The notes: generated by a model not told the origin, from the sequence alone. A DNA stretch of 33,292 bases from CAYTQK01 sp964439745 (GCA_964439745.1 CAYTQK010000002.1:1-33292), one strand, 5' to 3'. Shown: positions 16,810 through 24,176, counted from the first letter of the stretch. Translations and numbers: made by a program.

Positions 16810-17259
16810 TTACCTCACTCCGGCAATCGCTTTTTTCAAATCTTCACCGTAAAAGGGCTTGATCAGGCAGTGTTGGGCACCATATCGTGCCAGGTCCGTT
16901 TCCGGTACGGCATTTTCAGGATTGGCCAGAAAAATTGCCACCGTTTCCGGATGCAGCACCGTCAACCACCGGACAAAGGATAGGCCCGACTCGCCGGGAA
17001 GATCGATTTCACACAAAGCAACGGGAATTTCACGGTTTCGGGCCAGCCCCCGGGCTTCTTCCGCGCTGGATGCCGCCATCCAGTCATACCCCGGCTTTGA
17101 CAATATCTCCTTGCTGATTTTTCGGACGGAAGCATCTTTGGTCACGATCAGAACCGCTGCCGGGAACGTACCGGTTTTTTTGTCCGGCCGACCCTGCTGC
17201 CCGGCAGCCTCTTCCTTTTCTTTTAAAAAAGACCTGGTTTCACCAGCGTTTACACTCAT
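16810..17259 (-). CDS. Receiver-like protein with D-to-E phosphosite
   Basis: About 149 aa from the ATG at 17259 (AGGG 9 nt upstream). The frame is open to 17436, but a sigma-54-like promoter at 17332-17348 overlaps the upstream ATG at 17340, so a start downstream of about 17320 is required; the ATG at 17301 is the alternative. The receiver fold occupies about 34-149. The pocket is TKD rather than DDE, the phosphoacceptor position is Glu84 (LCEIDLPGESG), and Lys in IKPF is kept. The first 33 residues are charged and probably disordered. No output domain. It is the first gene of the operon 17259-11903. Function unknown beyond phospho-independent or phosphomimetic signalling (inference). Confidence 0.8.
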   Translation of the reverse strand: MSVNAGETRSFLKEKEEAAGQQGRPDKKTGTFPAAVLIVTKDASVRKISKEILSKPGYDWMAASSAEEARGLARNREIPVALCEIDLPGESGLSFVRWLTVLHPETVAIFLANPENAVPETDLARYGAQHCLIKPFYGEDLKKAIAGVR

Positions 17260-17331
17260 CGACTTTGCCCTGCTGAAGATCAGCGTGTTCGTTTGGGGCA
17301 TTTGACTTTTCGCTTTTGTATCTTTAGCAGA

Positions 17332-17348
17332 AGCAAACATCGTACCAG
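17332..17348 (-). promoter_or_regulatory. Candidate sigma-54 promoter of the signalling operon
   Basis: Minus strand reads CTGGTACGATGTTTGCT: consensus YTGGCACGRNNNTTGCW with one mismatch (T for C in the -24 element). Predicted start near 17321, which gives a leader of about 60 nt to the ATG at 17259 and rules out the longer ORF starts. Confidence 0.6.
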
Positions 17349-17440
17349 CATGCCCCAAATAATTTTTACAGTTTAATATCGAATATTTATTAAAAAATAT
17401 CATTTTCTTCACCCAACGGCAGGGTCTGTTGAACAAAAAT

Positions 17441-17457
17441 GTCCTGCCGCGCAGGAC
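17441..17457. terminator. Perfect dyad GTCCTG-N5-CAGGAC: terminator of the cohesin operon and possible enhancer site
   Basis: GTCCTGCCGCGCAGGAC is a perfect inverted repeat 19 bp past the stop of the cohesin lipoprotein gene. On the minus strand ATTTTTG follows it directly, so it reads as an intrinsic terminator. The same 17-bp dyad with the same spacer occurs at 19500 and, with changes, at 11617. Here it lies 93 bp upstream of the sigma-54 promoter at 17332. It may serve both roles. Confidence 0.6.
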
Positions 17458-17476
17458 AAGACATCGTAAAAACCGG

Positions 17477-17977
17477 CTACGGGCATCTGTTTAAGGATAA
17501 AGGGGCCGGCCGGGAATCATCCCCGGACGGCAAAACCCACCCTGCCATGTCATCCTTGAGTTGAATAATGCGAAACTCGGGAGCCGCATCCTGGTTGATA
17601 ACGGTAAATGACAATTCAGCCACAAGACCGGCAGCGTTTCTGTGGATATAATTACCGCCCGGTTCCACGCCGCCGATACGCACCCTGCCGGGAGAAATTT
17701 CCCTGGCTCCGAAAAAATCAAACCCCTTTTTCAGCAGTCCGGCTTTGGTCGCCCCGGCAAAACGCATTGCTTCGGCGGGATAAATGATCTCCATCCCAAA
17801 GGCCCGGACCATGTTGGGGGCATTGTCAATCCGGAGACACCACCGGGTCAGGCGGGCAGTTGACTCCGGGGATGACGGGGAAGACTCCCCGGCCATCCCG
17901 GGAATGCTTGCCCCCCAGAAAAAACAACCTGTCAGCAATATCATGAATAATACGGTATAAAATGGACGACGTTTCAT
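17477..17977 (-). CDS. Cohesin-domain lipoprotein
   Basis: 166 aa from the ATG at 17977 (AGAGGTG 6 nt upstream); the frame extends to 18088 but would overlap the preceding gene. N-terminus: KRR, hydrophobic core, then lipobox LLTGC (Cys18), predicting a lipid anchor; cleavage after GMAG as an ordinary signal peptide is an alternative. Residues about 42-155 form one cohesin-like domain (RIDNAPNMVRAFGMEI, GRVRIGG, LKDDMAGW), with the same landmarks as the other two cohesin proteins here. It lies 55 bp after the membrane-anchored cohesin gene in the same operon. No enzyme domain, so it is probably a binding partner or anchor. Confidence 0.82.
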   Translation of the reverse strand: MKRRPFYTVLFMILLTGCFFWGASIPGMAGESSPSSPESTARLTRWCLRIDNAPNMVRAFGMEIIYPAEAMRFAGATKAGLLKKGFDFFGAREISPGRVRIGGVEPGGNYIHRNAAGLVAELSFTVINQDAAPEFRIIQLKDDMAGWVLPSGDDSRPAPLSLNRCP

Positions 17978-18032
17978 ATTAACACCTCTTTTGCCGGCGG
18001 ATATGTCTGCCGGCAGCATTTTCACCCGGAAT

Positions 18033-19304
18033 TCAGGTAAACGATTCATTGTTTGGGGCTGGCATTCCGTCGTTGGACGGGGAAACAACCCTTGCTAGCA
18101 GGTGCTCCATCTTTCGCTGTCGCCGCTTGAATTCCTGTAAAAGCCGCAGCAGGACAAGCAGGGTAACGGCCTGCAGGCTCAAGGTTGCCGCCGGCTGAAA
18201 ACTTTCCCAAAAAAATTTTCCCCAGGACGGGAGGATACTTTTCTGCGGCCGTGATCCGGCCAGGCCGGCAGCCATTGATTGCTTCTTCGCCGATGGGTTC
18301 GGCATTGCATTTCCATTATCAGCCAGGAGGATCCCCCGATTGTTATCCCCGGGCACGGCAGTCGGCAATGCCGTCGGCCGGCTGCTTTTCGCCGGACGGC
18401 CCTCCCCCGGATCCGCTTGGGCCGGTAAACCCGCCTGCCCGGACGTCTGCATGGCCATGGCTTCATCGCGCTGCTGCCATGGGCCATGTTCCTGGGAGAA
18501 AAAAGCCGCCGTATTGCCGGACCCAAGAGATCCCGGGGATTGTCCAGCCCCGGACACTTCCGCCGGATTTTCGGACATATCGGTACCCGAGCCGTAATCC
18601 TCCTGGCGACTGCCGGTGGCGGCCAAGATTTCATCGTCGTGTCCGGAACTGAGGCCGGCCGCCGGCTGAAACTCCGGTGCGACGTCTTCATCGGTCACTT
18701 TCTCGGCTTTCTCAGTCTCGTTTTTTTCCGCATCCCGGCCGGGGTCAGCCGCCGGCTGCACTGCTTCAAAACTACAGGAGCCCGCCTGCCAGTGTTTCAT
18801 GTCATTTCTCAGCCCGGTTATTGCCAGGTCACACTCCCCGCTGCTTCTCACCTCGAAAAACAGCTTCACCAGCACTCCCGTATCGTTCTTTTTTATGGCC
18901 GGCGACTGCGGCGAAACGCCGCCGATACGGACGACACCCGGGGCCTGGTTGAAGGCCCGGAACAGTTCGAATTTCCCCGCGGCCAGCGGCCCGGCGACGG
19001 CCTCCTTAAAACGCAGAGCTGTGACATCATAGTCGATGTCCAACCGGAAAGCCGCCACAGGATTGCCCGCTTTTTGCACGTCCAGTGTGAAGACTGCCTG
19101 TTGATCTTCTTCGATCTGTCCCCCGCTCAGCGCCAGGTTGCTGCCCGCTGCCGTCAGGGGCCAGGCAAGGGCCGCCAGGAACAGAACCGGCAGGGATAAA
19201 GCCAGGCAGCTACGAACCCGGCGGGCCAGTAACGCCGGCATTCTGCCAACACTGTTTTTTATCATTACAATCAGGGGGCATATATATTTCTTTTCAAATT
19301 TCAC
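18033..19304 (-). CDS. Membrane-anchored cohesin protein (scaffoldin-like)
   Basis: 423 aa. Start GTG at 19304, with GAGG 6 nt upstream; an internal ATG at 19265 has no ribosome-binding site. Signal peptide (about 30-53), one cohesin-like domain (about 56-178; VVRIGGVSP, GVLVKLFFEV, LRNDMKHW), a long low-complexity Pro/Ser/Gly/Glu linker (about 185-365), one transmembrane helix (about 372-390; LSLQAVTLLVLLRLL) and a basic cytoplasmic tail (EFKRRQRKM). The layout is that of an anchoring scaffoldin: a cohesin displayed on a flexible stalk. The natural ligand would be a dockerin; the only one in the window belongs to the protein at 9351. First gene of the operon, with a sigma-54 promoter upstream. 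Confidence 0.85.
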   Translation of the reverse strand: MKFEKKYICPLIVMIKNSVGRMPALLARRVRSCLALSLPVLFLAALAWPLTAAGSNLALSGGQIEEDQQAVFTLDVQKAGNPVAAFRLDIDYDVTALRFKEAVAGPLAAGKFELFRAFNQAPGVVRIGGVSPQSPAIKKNDTGVLVKLFFEVRSSGECDLAITGLRNDMKHWQAGSCSFEAVQPAADPGRDAEKNETEKAEKVTDEDVAPEFQPAAGLSSGHDDEILAATGSRQEDYGSGTDMSENPAEVSGAGQSPGSLGSGNTAAFFSQEHGPWQQRDEAMAMQTSGQAGLPAQADPGEGRPAKSSRPTALPTAVPGDNNRGILLADNGNAMPNPSAKKQSMAAGLAGSRPQKSILPSWGKFFWESFQPAATLSLQAVTLLVLLRLLQEFKRRQRKMEHLLARVVSPSNDGMPAPNNESFT

Positions 19305-19388
19305 GGCTACCTCACGCTGTGATTGGCCCGGTCGAACAGCCGGTGTTTTGTTGCCGCCGGCCGGGAACTTGTTGTTTTTCCTTTATTC

Positions 19389-19405
19389 TGCAAGGGATGT
19401 GCCAG
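19389..19405 (-). promoter_or_regulatory. Sigma-54 promoter of the cohesin operon
   Basis: Minus strand reads CTGGCACATCCCTTGCA: -24 TGGCAC and -12 TTGCA with the canonical N5 between them. It is the best of the three sites. Predicted start near 19379, leader about 75 nt to the GTG at 19304. Confidence 0.75.
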
Positions 19406-19488
19406 GCGGAAGGAAAATATGATTACTCAAAAATATCAGTAAATTATAAAAACAAAACCAAAAAGCGCCGTGGCCGGGATATTGCGCC

Positions 19489-19525
19489 GGGCAGGATCAG
19501 TCCTGCGAAACAGGACAACCTGCCC
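19489..19525. promoter_or_regulatory. Nested dyad, candidate enhancer site of the cohesin operon
   Basis: The core GTCCTG-CGAAA-CAGGAC (19500-19516) is the same 17-bp dyad as at 17441. It is nested inside GGGCAGG/CCTGCCC (19489-19495 and 19519-19525). It starts 95 bp upstream of the sigma-54 promoter. No T-run follows on either strand, so it is not a terminator. A half-site CAGGAT at 19492-19497 lies one to two turns closer. Confidence 0.5.
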
Positions 19526-19646
19526 GCAAAAAAGGATGACAGACCGGCCTGGGACTTGCGCTGAATTTTTTCATTTTTGACGGATGAGCAGAAACGGTGG
19601 AAGTTCCGGGTCACACGAATATGGGAAGAACGCGGGAAAGGAAAGC

Positions 19647-19845
19647 AAGCATGGCAGTTGGCTCAACATGGCGGCGATCAAATTGAATGTTTTGATCCGG
19701 CAAGGCCTCAACCGACGCACCCCGGACATTGCAACCCTGACGACCGGGGTTGACGCCTGGCAACGCAATCGTAATACACAAAAGGCAGTAATCAACTGGC
19801 AGTTCACAACTAAAGAGGCTCGCATTAAACTCGAAAGGTTTTTTA
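19647..19845 (+). pseudogene. 3' fragment of an IS630-family transposase
   Basis: The translated stretch (KHGSWLNMAAIKLNVL, RRTPDIATL, NWQFTTKEARIKLERF) matches what I know of the C-terminal end of IS630-type DDE transposases. Everything upstream, including the catalytic Asp residues, is absent; the ORF from 19584 starts in unrelated sequence. It is a dead remnant that marks the left edge of the AT-rich, gene-degraded island. No terminal repeats were identified. Confidence 0.7.
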
Positions 19846-19939
19846 CCCAAAATTACAAGTGTGACATGACGCTAAACGAAAATTTACAAGGGTATGGGAA
19901 TTTCCGATAAAATGTTCTTTATGTATCTAAATTTTCTAT

Positions 19940-19969
19940 TTGACATATCAATTATGACAATAATATTTT
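19940..19969 (+). promoter_or_regulatory. Possible sigma-70 promoter
   Basis: TTGACA at 19940-19945 is followed by TAATAT after 15 bp or TATTTT after 18 bp in a very AT-rich stretch. It would read towards the dehydratase remnant. Spacing is not optimal. I see no gene in 19860-20170. Confidence 0.25.
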
Positions 19970-20170
19970 AAAATTTTATTTGCTACGAGGTCTTCCATGA
20001 TTCATGAATTTGGGTTTACCTGAGTGTTTTTATCCTTCTAACCGGGTTTGTTGGACGAAGCCGGGTGCCAAAATCATATCCAATCTGACATCACCTAATC
20101 GTCATCGGGCTTGTTGTTGGCCTTGGCATCCGCGATAGTCCATCCGAACACTCCCGGACATAAATACTTG

Positions 20171-20269
20171 TGAAAAGGGATTCTCCTGCGCATAGAAACC
20201 GACTACAGCATGGAAGATGTCGGCCAGCTCAAGACACGCGTTGAAGCGTTTGTCGAACAGCTTCGCTAA
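20171..20269 (+). pseudogene. C-terminal remnant of a 2-hydroxyacyl-CoA dehydratase subunit
   Basis: The 31 codons before the TAA at 20267 read KGILLRIETDYSMED then VGQLKTRVEAFVEQLR, the typical end of HgdB/BcrC-type (R)-2-hydroxyacyl-CoA dehydratase or benzoyl-CoA-reductase-type subunits. An in-frame TGA at 20171 and unrecognisable sequence before it show that the rest of the gene is lost. Directly downstream is the matching activase, as in intact dehydratase operons. Confidence 0.65.
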
Positions 20270-20279
20270 ATAAAAGCAG

Positions 20280-21037
20280 ATTACAAATGCATTTGCCGGA
20301 ATAGATATCGGTTCGCGCACCATTGAACTGGTGGTGGTGGACGGGACGGGTCAGATTAGGGCCAGTTTACAGGCAAACACCGGTTTTGACCCTCTCACCG
20401 AGGCTGAAAAGATGGTGGCTGGGGTCAGCTTCGACCGGATTATGGCCACAGGTTATGGTCGCAACCTGTTCGAGATCACTTTTGAAGCTCCAACCGTCAC
20501 CGAAATCAAAGCCCATGCCAGGGGAGCCCGGGCGTTTTTCCGCAAAGCCCGAACAGTCCTGGATATCGGCGGGCAGGACAGCAAAGCCATTTCTTTATTT
20601 GAAAACGGCAAAGTAAAAAGTTCGAAATGAACGACCGCTGCGCCGCGGGCACCGGCAAATTCCTGGAGATAATGGCAAAAGCCCTGGGATATGAGATCGA
20701 AGAATTTGGATGCGAAGCGCTGCTTGCCAAAAGGGAACTCAATATTTCCAGCATGTGTACCGTATTTGCCGAATCCGAGGTTACCTCCCTGATCGCCAAG
20801 GGCAATAACCGGCGTGAAATCGCCCGGGGGTTGCACGACAGCGTAATCCGCCGAGCCACCGGTATGATCAATCGGGTTTCTTCGGAGGGAGACATCGTTT
20901 TCACCGGCGGTGTAGCCAAAAACCCATGCATGGTTGAGTTTCTGGCTGAAAAATTGGGGCGCAAGGTGTTGATTCCTGAAAACCCTCAATCCATTGGCGC
21001 GTTTGGCGCGGCGCTATTGGCGGCAGAGATGAATTGA
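20280..21037 (+). pseudogene. 2-hydroxyacyl-CoA dehydratase activase (BcrA/BadF/HgdC ASKHA ATPase), frameshifted
   Basis: The family supplies ATP-driven electrons to the dehydratase through a [4Fe-4S] cluster held by two Cys per subunit of the dimer. Frame 1 (to 20630) carries the ATP-binding start AGIDIGSRTIELVVVD and DIGGQDSKAI; frame 2 (from about 20627 to 21037) carries NDRCAAGTGKF, SSMCTVFAESEV and FTGGVAKN. The break is at a run of five A (20613-20617): one extra A would join the frames as KVKKFEMNDRC, the family consensus. No good start codon exists: the frame opens at a TAA at 20271 and the first codons are AAG CAG ATT. So it is a pseudogene, a sequencing error at the A-run, or less likely a programmed shift. 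Confidence 0.75.
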
Positions 21038-21179
21038 TCCTTTTGCCATGAAGTTTTTATTTGTCAGTGCGCCAGTCGAAGGGACTGGTTGATGCCATAA
21101 AAAGAGGTAAAGAGCAATTTCGCTCTATGACGCATCTGCCTGACGACAATACCGGTGGCTCGCATAAGGTGAATCTTCG

Positions 21180-21401
21180 ATGATGGATGCAATGGAGGTA
21201 AAATTTATTTTCGTTTGCCCGAATAAAAACGAGGTGTTTGAAAGTTCAAATTTCAACATACTCGACAACAGGGGCGTCACCATCGACAAAGTCGGAAACA
21301 AGACTCTGGATGCCAAGGTGGCCCTTAACGAACCTTGTCCGTTCTGTGGCCAAAAACATGTTTATCATGCCAGCGAGTTGTCGTGCCCGTTCACTGGATA
21401 A
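21180..21401 (+). CDS. Small zinc-ribbon-like protein ahead of the selenium transporter gene
   Basis: 73 aa, ATG with AAGGTG 8 nt upstream; an ATG four codons later is the alternative. N-terminal half is beta-like (KFIFVCPNKNEVFES) and the C-terminal half has CPFCGQKH and a later Cys (ELSCPF), with one Cys in the first strand, so a four-ligand metal site is possible. No named family recognised. It ends 33 bp before the YedE gene and is probably the first gene of the selenium operon. Confidence 0.65.
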   Translation: MMDAMEVKFIFVCPNKNEVFESSNFNILDNRGVTIDKVGNKTLDAKVALNEPCPFCGQKHVYHASELSCPFTG

Positions 21402-21434
21402 AACCACGCTGTATTTGAAAAAAGGAGGACATTG

Positions 21435-22523
21435 ATGCAAGGGAAAAATATTTTTGCGACAAGATGGGGAATCATCGGTGTGGGTGCCTGTATCGGTATT
21501 TTGGCATCTTTGCTTCAGAAGCTGGGTAATCCAGGAAATATGGGAATATGCGTGGCCTGCTTTGAGCGGGATATCGCCGGCGCAATTGGACTTCACCGGG
21601 CTGCAGTGGTGCAATATATGCGTCCTGAAATCATCGGCTTCGTGCTCGGATCGCTAATTGCTGCCTATATTTTCAAGGAGTTCCGGCCAAGGGTCGGGTC
21701 GGCACCCATCGTCCGATTCGTGTTAGGCGTTTTTGCCATGATCGGCGCTTTGGTGTTTTTAGGTTGTCCCTGGCGGGCAGTGCTTCGCCTGGCCGGTGGG
21801 GATGGCAACGCCATTCCGGGACTATTGGGTCTGACCTTCGGAATCTGGCTTGGAACCCTTTTTCTTAAAAACGGTTTCAATCTGGGTCTAACTCAGACCA
21901 CCCACACAACCGCCGGTTGGATGCTGCCCCTGAGCATGCTCGGTTTTCCCTTGCCGATGCTTGTCTTTCCCCAAGCCAAACGACAAGACCACAGCGGTGT
22001 GCTTTTTTACAGTTTAAAGGGTCCGGGTGCTATGCATGCTCCCTTGCTCTTGTCGCTCATCGTGGGGCTCGGCATTGGTTTCCTGGCACAACGCAGTCGT
22101 TTCTGCACCATGGGGGCGATTCGGGATACCGTGCTGTTCAGACAGACCCATCTTTTGAGCGGCTTTGTCAGCCTGATCGTTTTTGCCTTTTTGACCAACC
22201 TGATCCTGGGTCAGTTCAAAGTGGGCTTTGCCGATCAACCAGTGGCCCACACCCAACATATCTGGAACTTTGCCGGTATGGCTCTGGCCGGTCTGGCCTT
22301 TGCGCTGGCCGGCGGATGCCCGGGCAGACAGCTTTTTCTTTCCGGTGAAGGCGACGGGGATGCGGCGGTGTTTGTCCTGGGAATGATTGTGGGCGCTGGT
22401 TTTGCCCATAACTTCGGTCTGGCCAGTTCACCCGCGGGTGTCGGGACTTACGGTGTTTCCGCAGTCATCATCGGCCTGTTGGTATGTCTGTTTATTGGGT
22501 TTACCATGAGAAAAAAAATATGA
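21435..22523 (+). CDS. yedE: YedE/YeeE-family putative selenium (or sulfur) transporter
   Basis: 362 aa from the ATG at 21435, which sits 6 nt after AGGAGG; the TTG one codon earlier is less likely. Integral inner-membrane protein with about 9-10 hydrophobic helices. Family landmarks: NPGNMGICVACFERDIAGA, VFLGCPWRAVLRLAGGD, RSRFCTMGAIRD and GGCPGRQLFLSGEGDGDAA, with the membrane Cys residues (GICVAC, LGCPW, GGCPGR) that in YeeE-type proteins relay thiosulfate or selenium species. Neighbours (TusA-like, DUF3343, selD) fit the selenium-trait subgroup rather than thiosulfate uptake. It looks intact. Confidence 0.9.
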   Translation: MQGKNIFATRWGIIGVGACIGILASLLQKLGNPGNMGICVACFERDIAGAIGLHRAAVVQYMRPEIIGFVLGSLIAAYIFKEFRPRVGSAPIVRFVLGVFAMIGALVFLGCPWRAVLRLAGGDGNAIPGLLGLTFGIWLGTLFLKNGFNLGLTQTTHTTAGWMLPLSMLGFPLPMLVFPQAKRQDHSGVLFYSLKGPGAMHAPLLLSLIVGLGIGFLAQRSRFCTMGAIRDTVLFRQTHLLSGFVSLIVFAFLTNLILGQFKVGFADQPVAHTQHIWNFAGMALAGLAFALAGGCPGRQLFLSGEGDGDAAVFVLGMIVGAGFAHNFGLASSPAGVGTYGVSAVIIGLLVCLFIGFTMRKKI

Positions 22524-22536
22524 AAGGAGAAGCAAA

Positions 22537-22755
22537 ATGGCAGCAACCGTCGATGCAAGAGGCTTATCATGCCCCCAACCGGTGATCATGACACTCGATG
22601 CAATCAAGAAGGGAAGCGAAAAAGAAATCATCATTCTCGTGGATACCGACACCTCCAAAGAAAACGTGACCAGAGCCGCTGAAAACCAGGGCTGCAAAGT
22701 CAACGAAGTATCTCTGGAAGGAGAAGGTTATCGCATCTTACTGACGAAGGAATAG
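22537..22755 (+). CDS. TusA/SirA-family sulfur/selenium carrier protein
   Basis: 72 aa, complete single TusA domain with the active-site motif DARGLSCPQPV (Cys11-Pro-x-Pro), strong AAGGAG upstream. Such proteins carry persulfide or selenide as Cys-S-S/Se-. In many selenium loci this domain is fused to a DsrE-like domain (YedF); here it stands alone, 13 bp after yedE and 3 bp before the DUF3343 gene. Confidence 0.92.
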   Translation: MAATVDARGLSCPQPVIMTLDAIKKGSEKEIIILVDTDTSKENVTRAAENQGCKVNEVSLEGEGYRILLTKE

Positions 22756-22758
22756 GCT

Positions 22759-23307
22759 GTGCTCGGGTTCTTCAAAAGAATAAAAGCGAAATCAAGCAAA
22801 AAGCATCGAGGCACATCAGCCGGCCTCGGTATCCTGGTTTTCGAAAATACCAGTGACGTCATCCGGGCCGAAAACGTTCTGAAACTGGCGGGGTGGTCCG
22901 TTCGGGTCATGGGACCGCCCCCGTCCATTCAAACCGGGTGCGATCTGGTCATTGAGTTTCCGCTGATCGAGGAACTCGATATTGTGCGTGAACTCGGCAA
23001 GGCAGATGTGTCACCCCTGAAGGTCGTTCCGGTAACGGCACCGCTCCTTGAACCGGTCAGTTTGTTTCAAACCAAAGACTTTGGCGAGTACCTGATGGTG
23101 CGCGCCGCCAATATGAAGATTACCATCTGCAAGAAGGATATGATAATCGTAAACATCTCCGGTGGCGGCTGCCCGGATGTTCCGTATCTGGCCCAGGAAA
23201 TGGTGGGCAAAATGTTGGCCGCGGCCCCCCTTCCAAGGGATTTGGGCCACACGCTTTGCGGGTACGCCCTTCAGTTGGCCTATGAGGAGTTGCTTCTAAA
23301 ATGTTAG
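22759..23307 (+). CDS. DUF3343-type putative Se/S carrier protein
   Basis: 182 aa, GTG start at 22759 with GAAGGA 8 nt upstream. Residues about 22-95 resemble DUF3343 (LVFENTSDVIRAENVLKLAG, then PPPSIQTGCDLVIEF with the conserved Cys), a domain usually found beside selenium or sulfur-relay genes. The C-terminal half (NISGGGCPDVPYLA) has a second Cys and no domain I recognise. Its last 7 bases overlap the start of the next gene, so the two are translationally coupled. Likely cytoplasmic carrier handing selenium from the transporter or TusA protein to SelD (inference from context). Confidence 0.78.
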   Translation: MLGFFKRIKAKSSKKHRGTSAGLGILVFENTSDVIRAENVLKLAGWSVRVMGPPPSIQTGCDLVIEFPLIEELDIVRELGKADVSPLKVVPVTAPLLEPVSLFQTKDFGEYLMVRAANMKITICKKDMIIVNISGGGCPDVPYLAQEMVGKMLAAAPLPRDLGHTLCGYALQLAYEELLLKC

Positions 23308-24176
23308 GCATCGTCGGTACCGTTCCGGACCTTAATGTGCCGTTGATTCACGGAAAAGCCCGTTTGGTCGATAACCGAGTTGAAATAAATGGAAGAGGTA
23401 TCGCCGTCCATCGGGGAACCCCTGCGCTCATCGGGGCTGCGCTCAAGGCTTCTGAGTGTTGCCGCTGTCCGGAGATTTACGTTTTTTTGGTCGGAGACAT
23501 CGGCAAGGGCGACGGCAGCCGCAAACTATATGAATTTTTAACGCAGCATCTGCATGAGTTTGATTTTCAGGTTTTGACTTTTCATTACCTGCAGCCCGAT
23601 GTGGACTGGCACAATAAGATCTTGTTTGCCATTGAATCGATGCAAAAGCGACCGACCCTGATCGCCGATGCCGGGTTCATGTACGCCGCCAAAATGAGCG
23701 GTCAAGCCGAATCTTATGATTTTTTCACACCGGATGTCGGCGAGTTGGCCTTTCTGGCAGATGAACTTGCCCCCCATCCTTTTTACACGCGTGGTTTCAT
23801 CTTTCATGAAAACAACGATGTGTGCGACTTGATCCGGCAGGTCTATGAACACCAGAACGCCGCCAGATACCTGGTAGTCAAGGGAGAAAGGGATTACATC
23901 GCCCACTCGAAACAGGTCTTCCAAACAATAGACCGCCCCTCGTTCGAGGCCATGGAGGTGATCGGCGGCACGGGTGATACTTTGACTGGATTGCTTTCCG
24001 TCCTGTGCGGCGCTGATTTTCGTATGGCGGAGGCAGCGGTTCTGGCTGCCAGGATTAATCGCTGGGCAGGCCATTATGCCAATCCCAGGCCTTCAACCCA
24101 GGTCAGCGAATTGATCGATAAAATTCCGCAGGCCGTGGTCACGGTGCTCGATGAACACAACAGGGGAAAAGACTAA
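23301..24176 (+). CDS. NAD(P)H-hydrate dehydratase-like / ribokinase-fold protein of the selenium operon
   Basis: 291 aa. Fold signature of ADP/ATP-dependent NAD(P)H-hydrate dehydratases and ribokinase-like enzymes: GGTGDTLTGLL near residue 215 (anion hole and catalytic Asp), TPDVGELAFLA (about 150) and LVVKGERDYIA (about 195). Shorter than bifunctional Nnr and lacking the epimerase half. Overlaps the DUF3343 gene by 7 bp and abuts the selD start (TAA then ATG), so it is embedded in the selenium operon. Whether it acts on NADHX or has been recruited to selenium handling is open. Confidence 0.75.
   Translation: MLGIVGTVPDLNVPLIHGKARLVDNRVEINGRGIAVHRGTPALIGAALKASECCRCPEIYVFLVGDIGKGDGSRKLYEFLTQHLHEFDFQVLTFHYLQPDVDWHNKILFAIESMQKRPTLIADAGFMYAAKMSGQAESYDFFTPDVGELAFLADELAPHPFYTRGFIFHENNDVCDLIRQVYEHQNAARYLVVKGERDYIAHSKQVFQTIDRPSFEAMEVIGGTGDTLTGLLSVLCGADFRMAEAAVLAARINRWAGHYANPRPSTQVSELIDKIPQAVVTVLDEHNRGKD

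Noticed and set aside
19305..19400. c-di-GMP (GEMM) riboswitch in the leader of the cohesin operon
   Set aside because: A 3'-half-like pattern (CACCGG...CCGG, GGTAGCCG) was seen on the minus strand, but the P2 tetraloop half is absent and GAGG-TAGCC is better explained as the ribosome-binding site of the GTG start.
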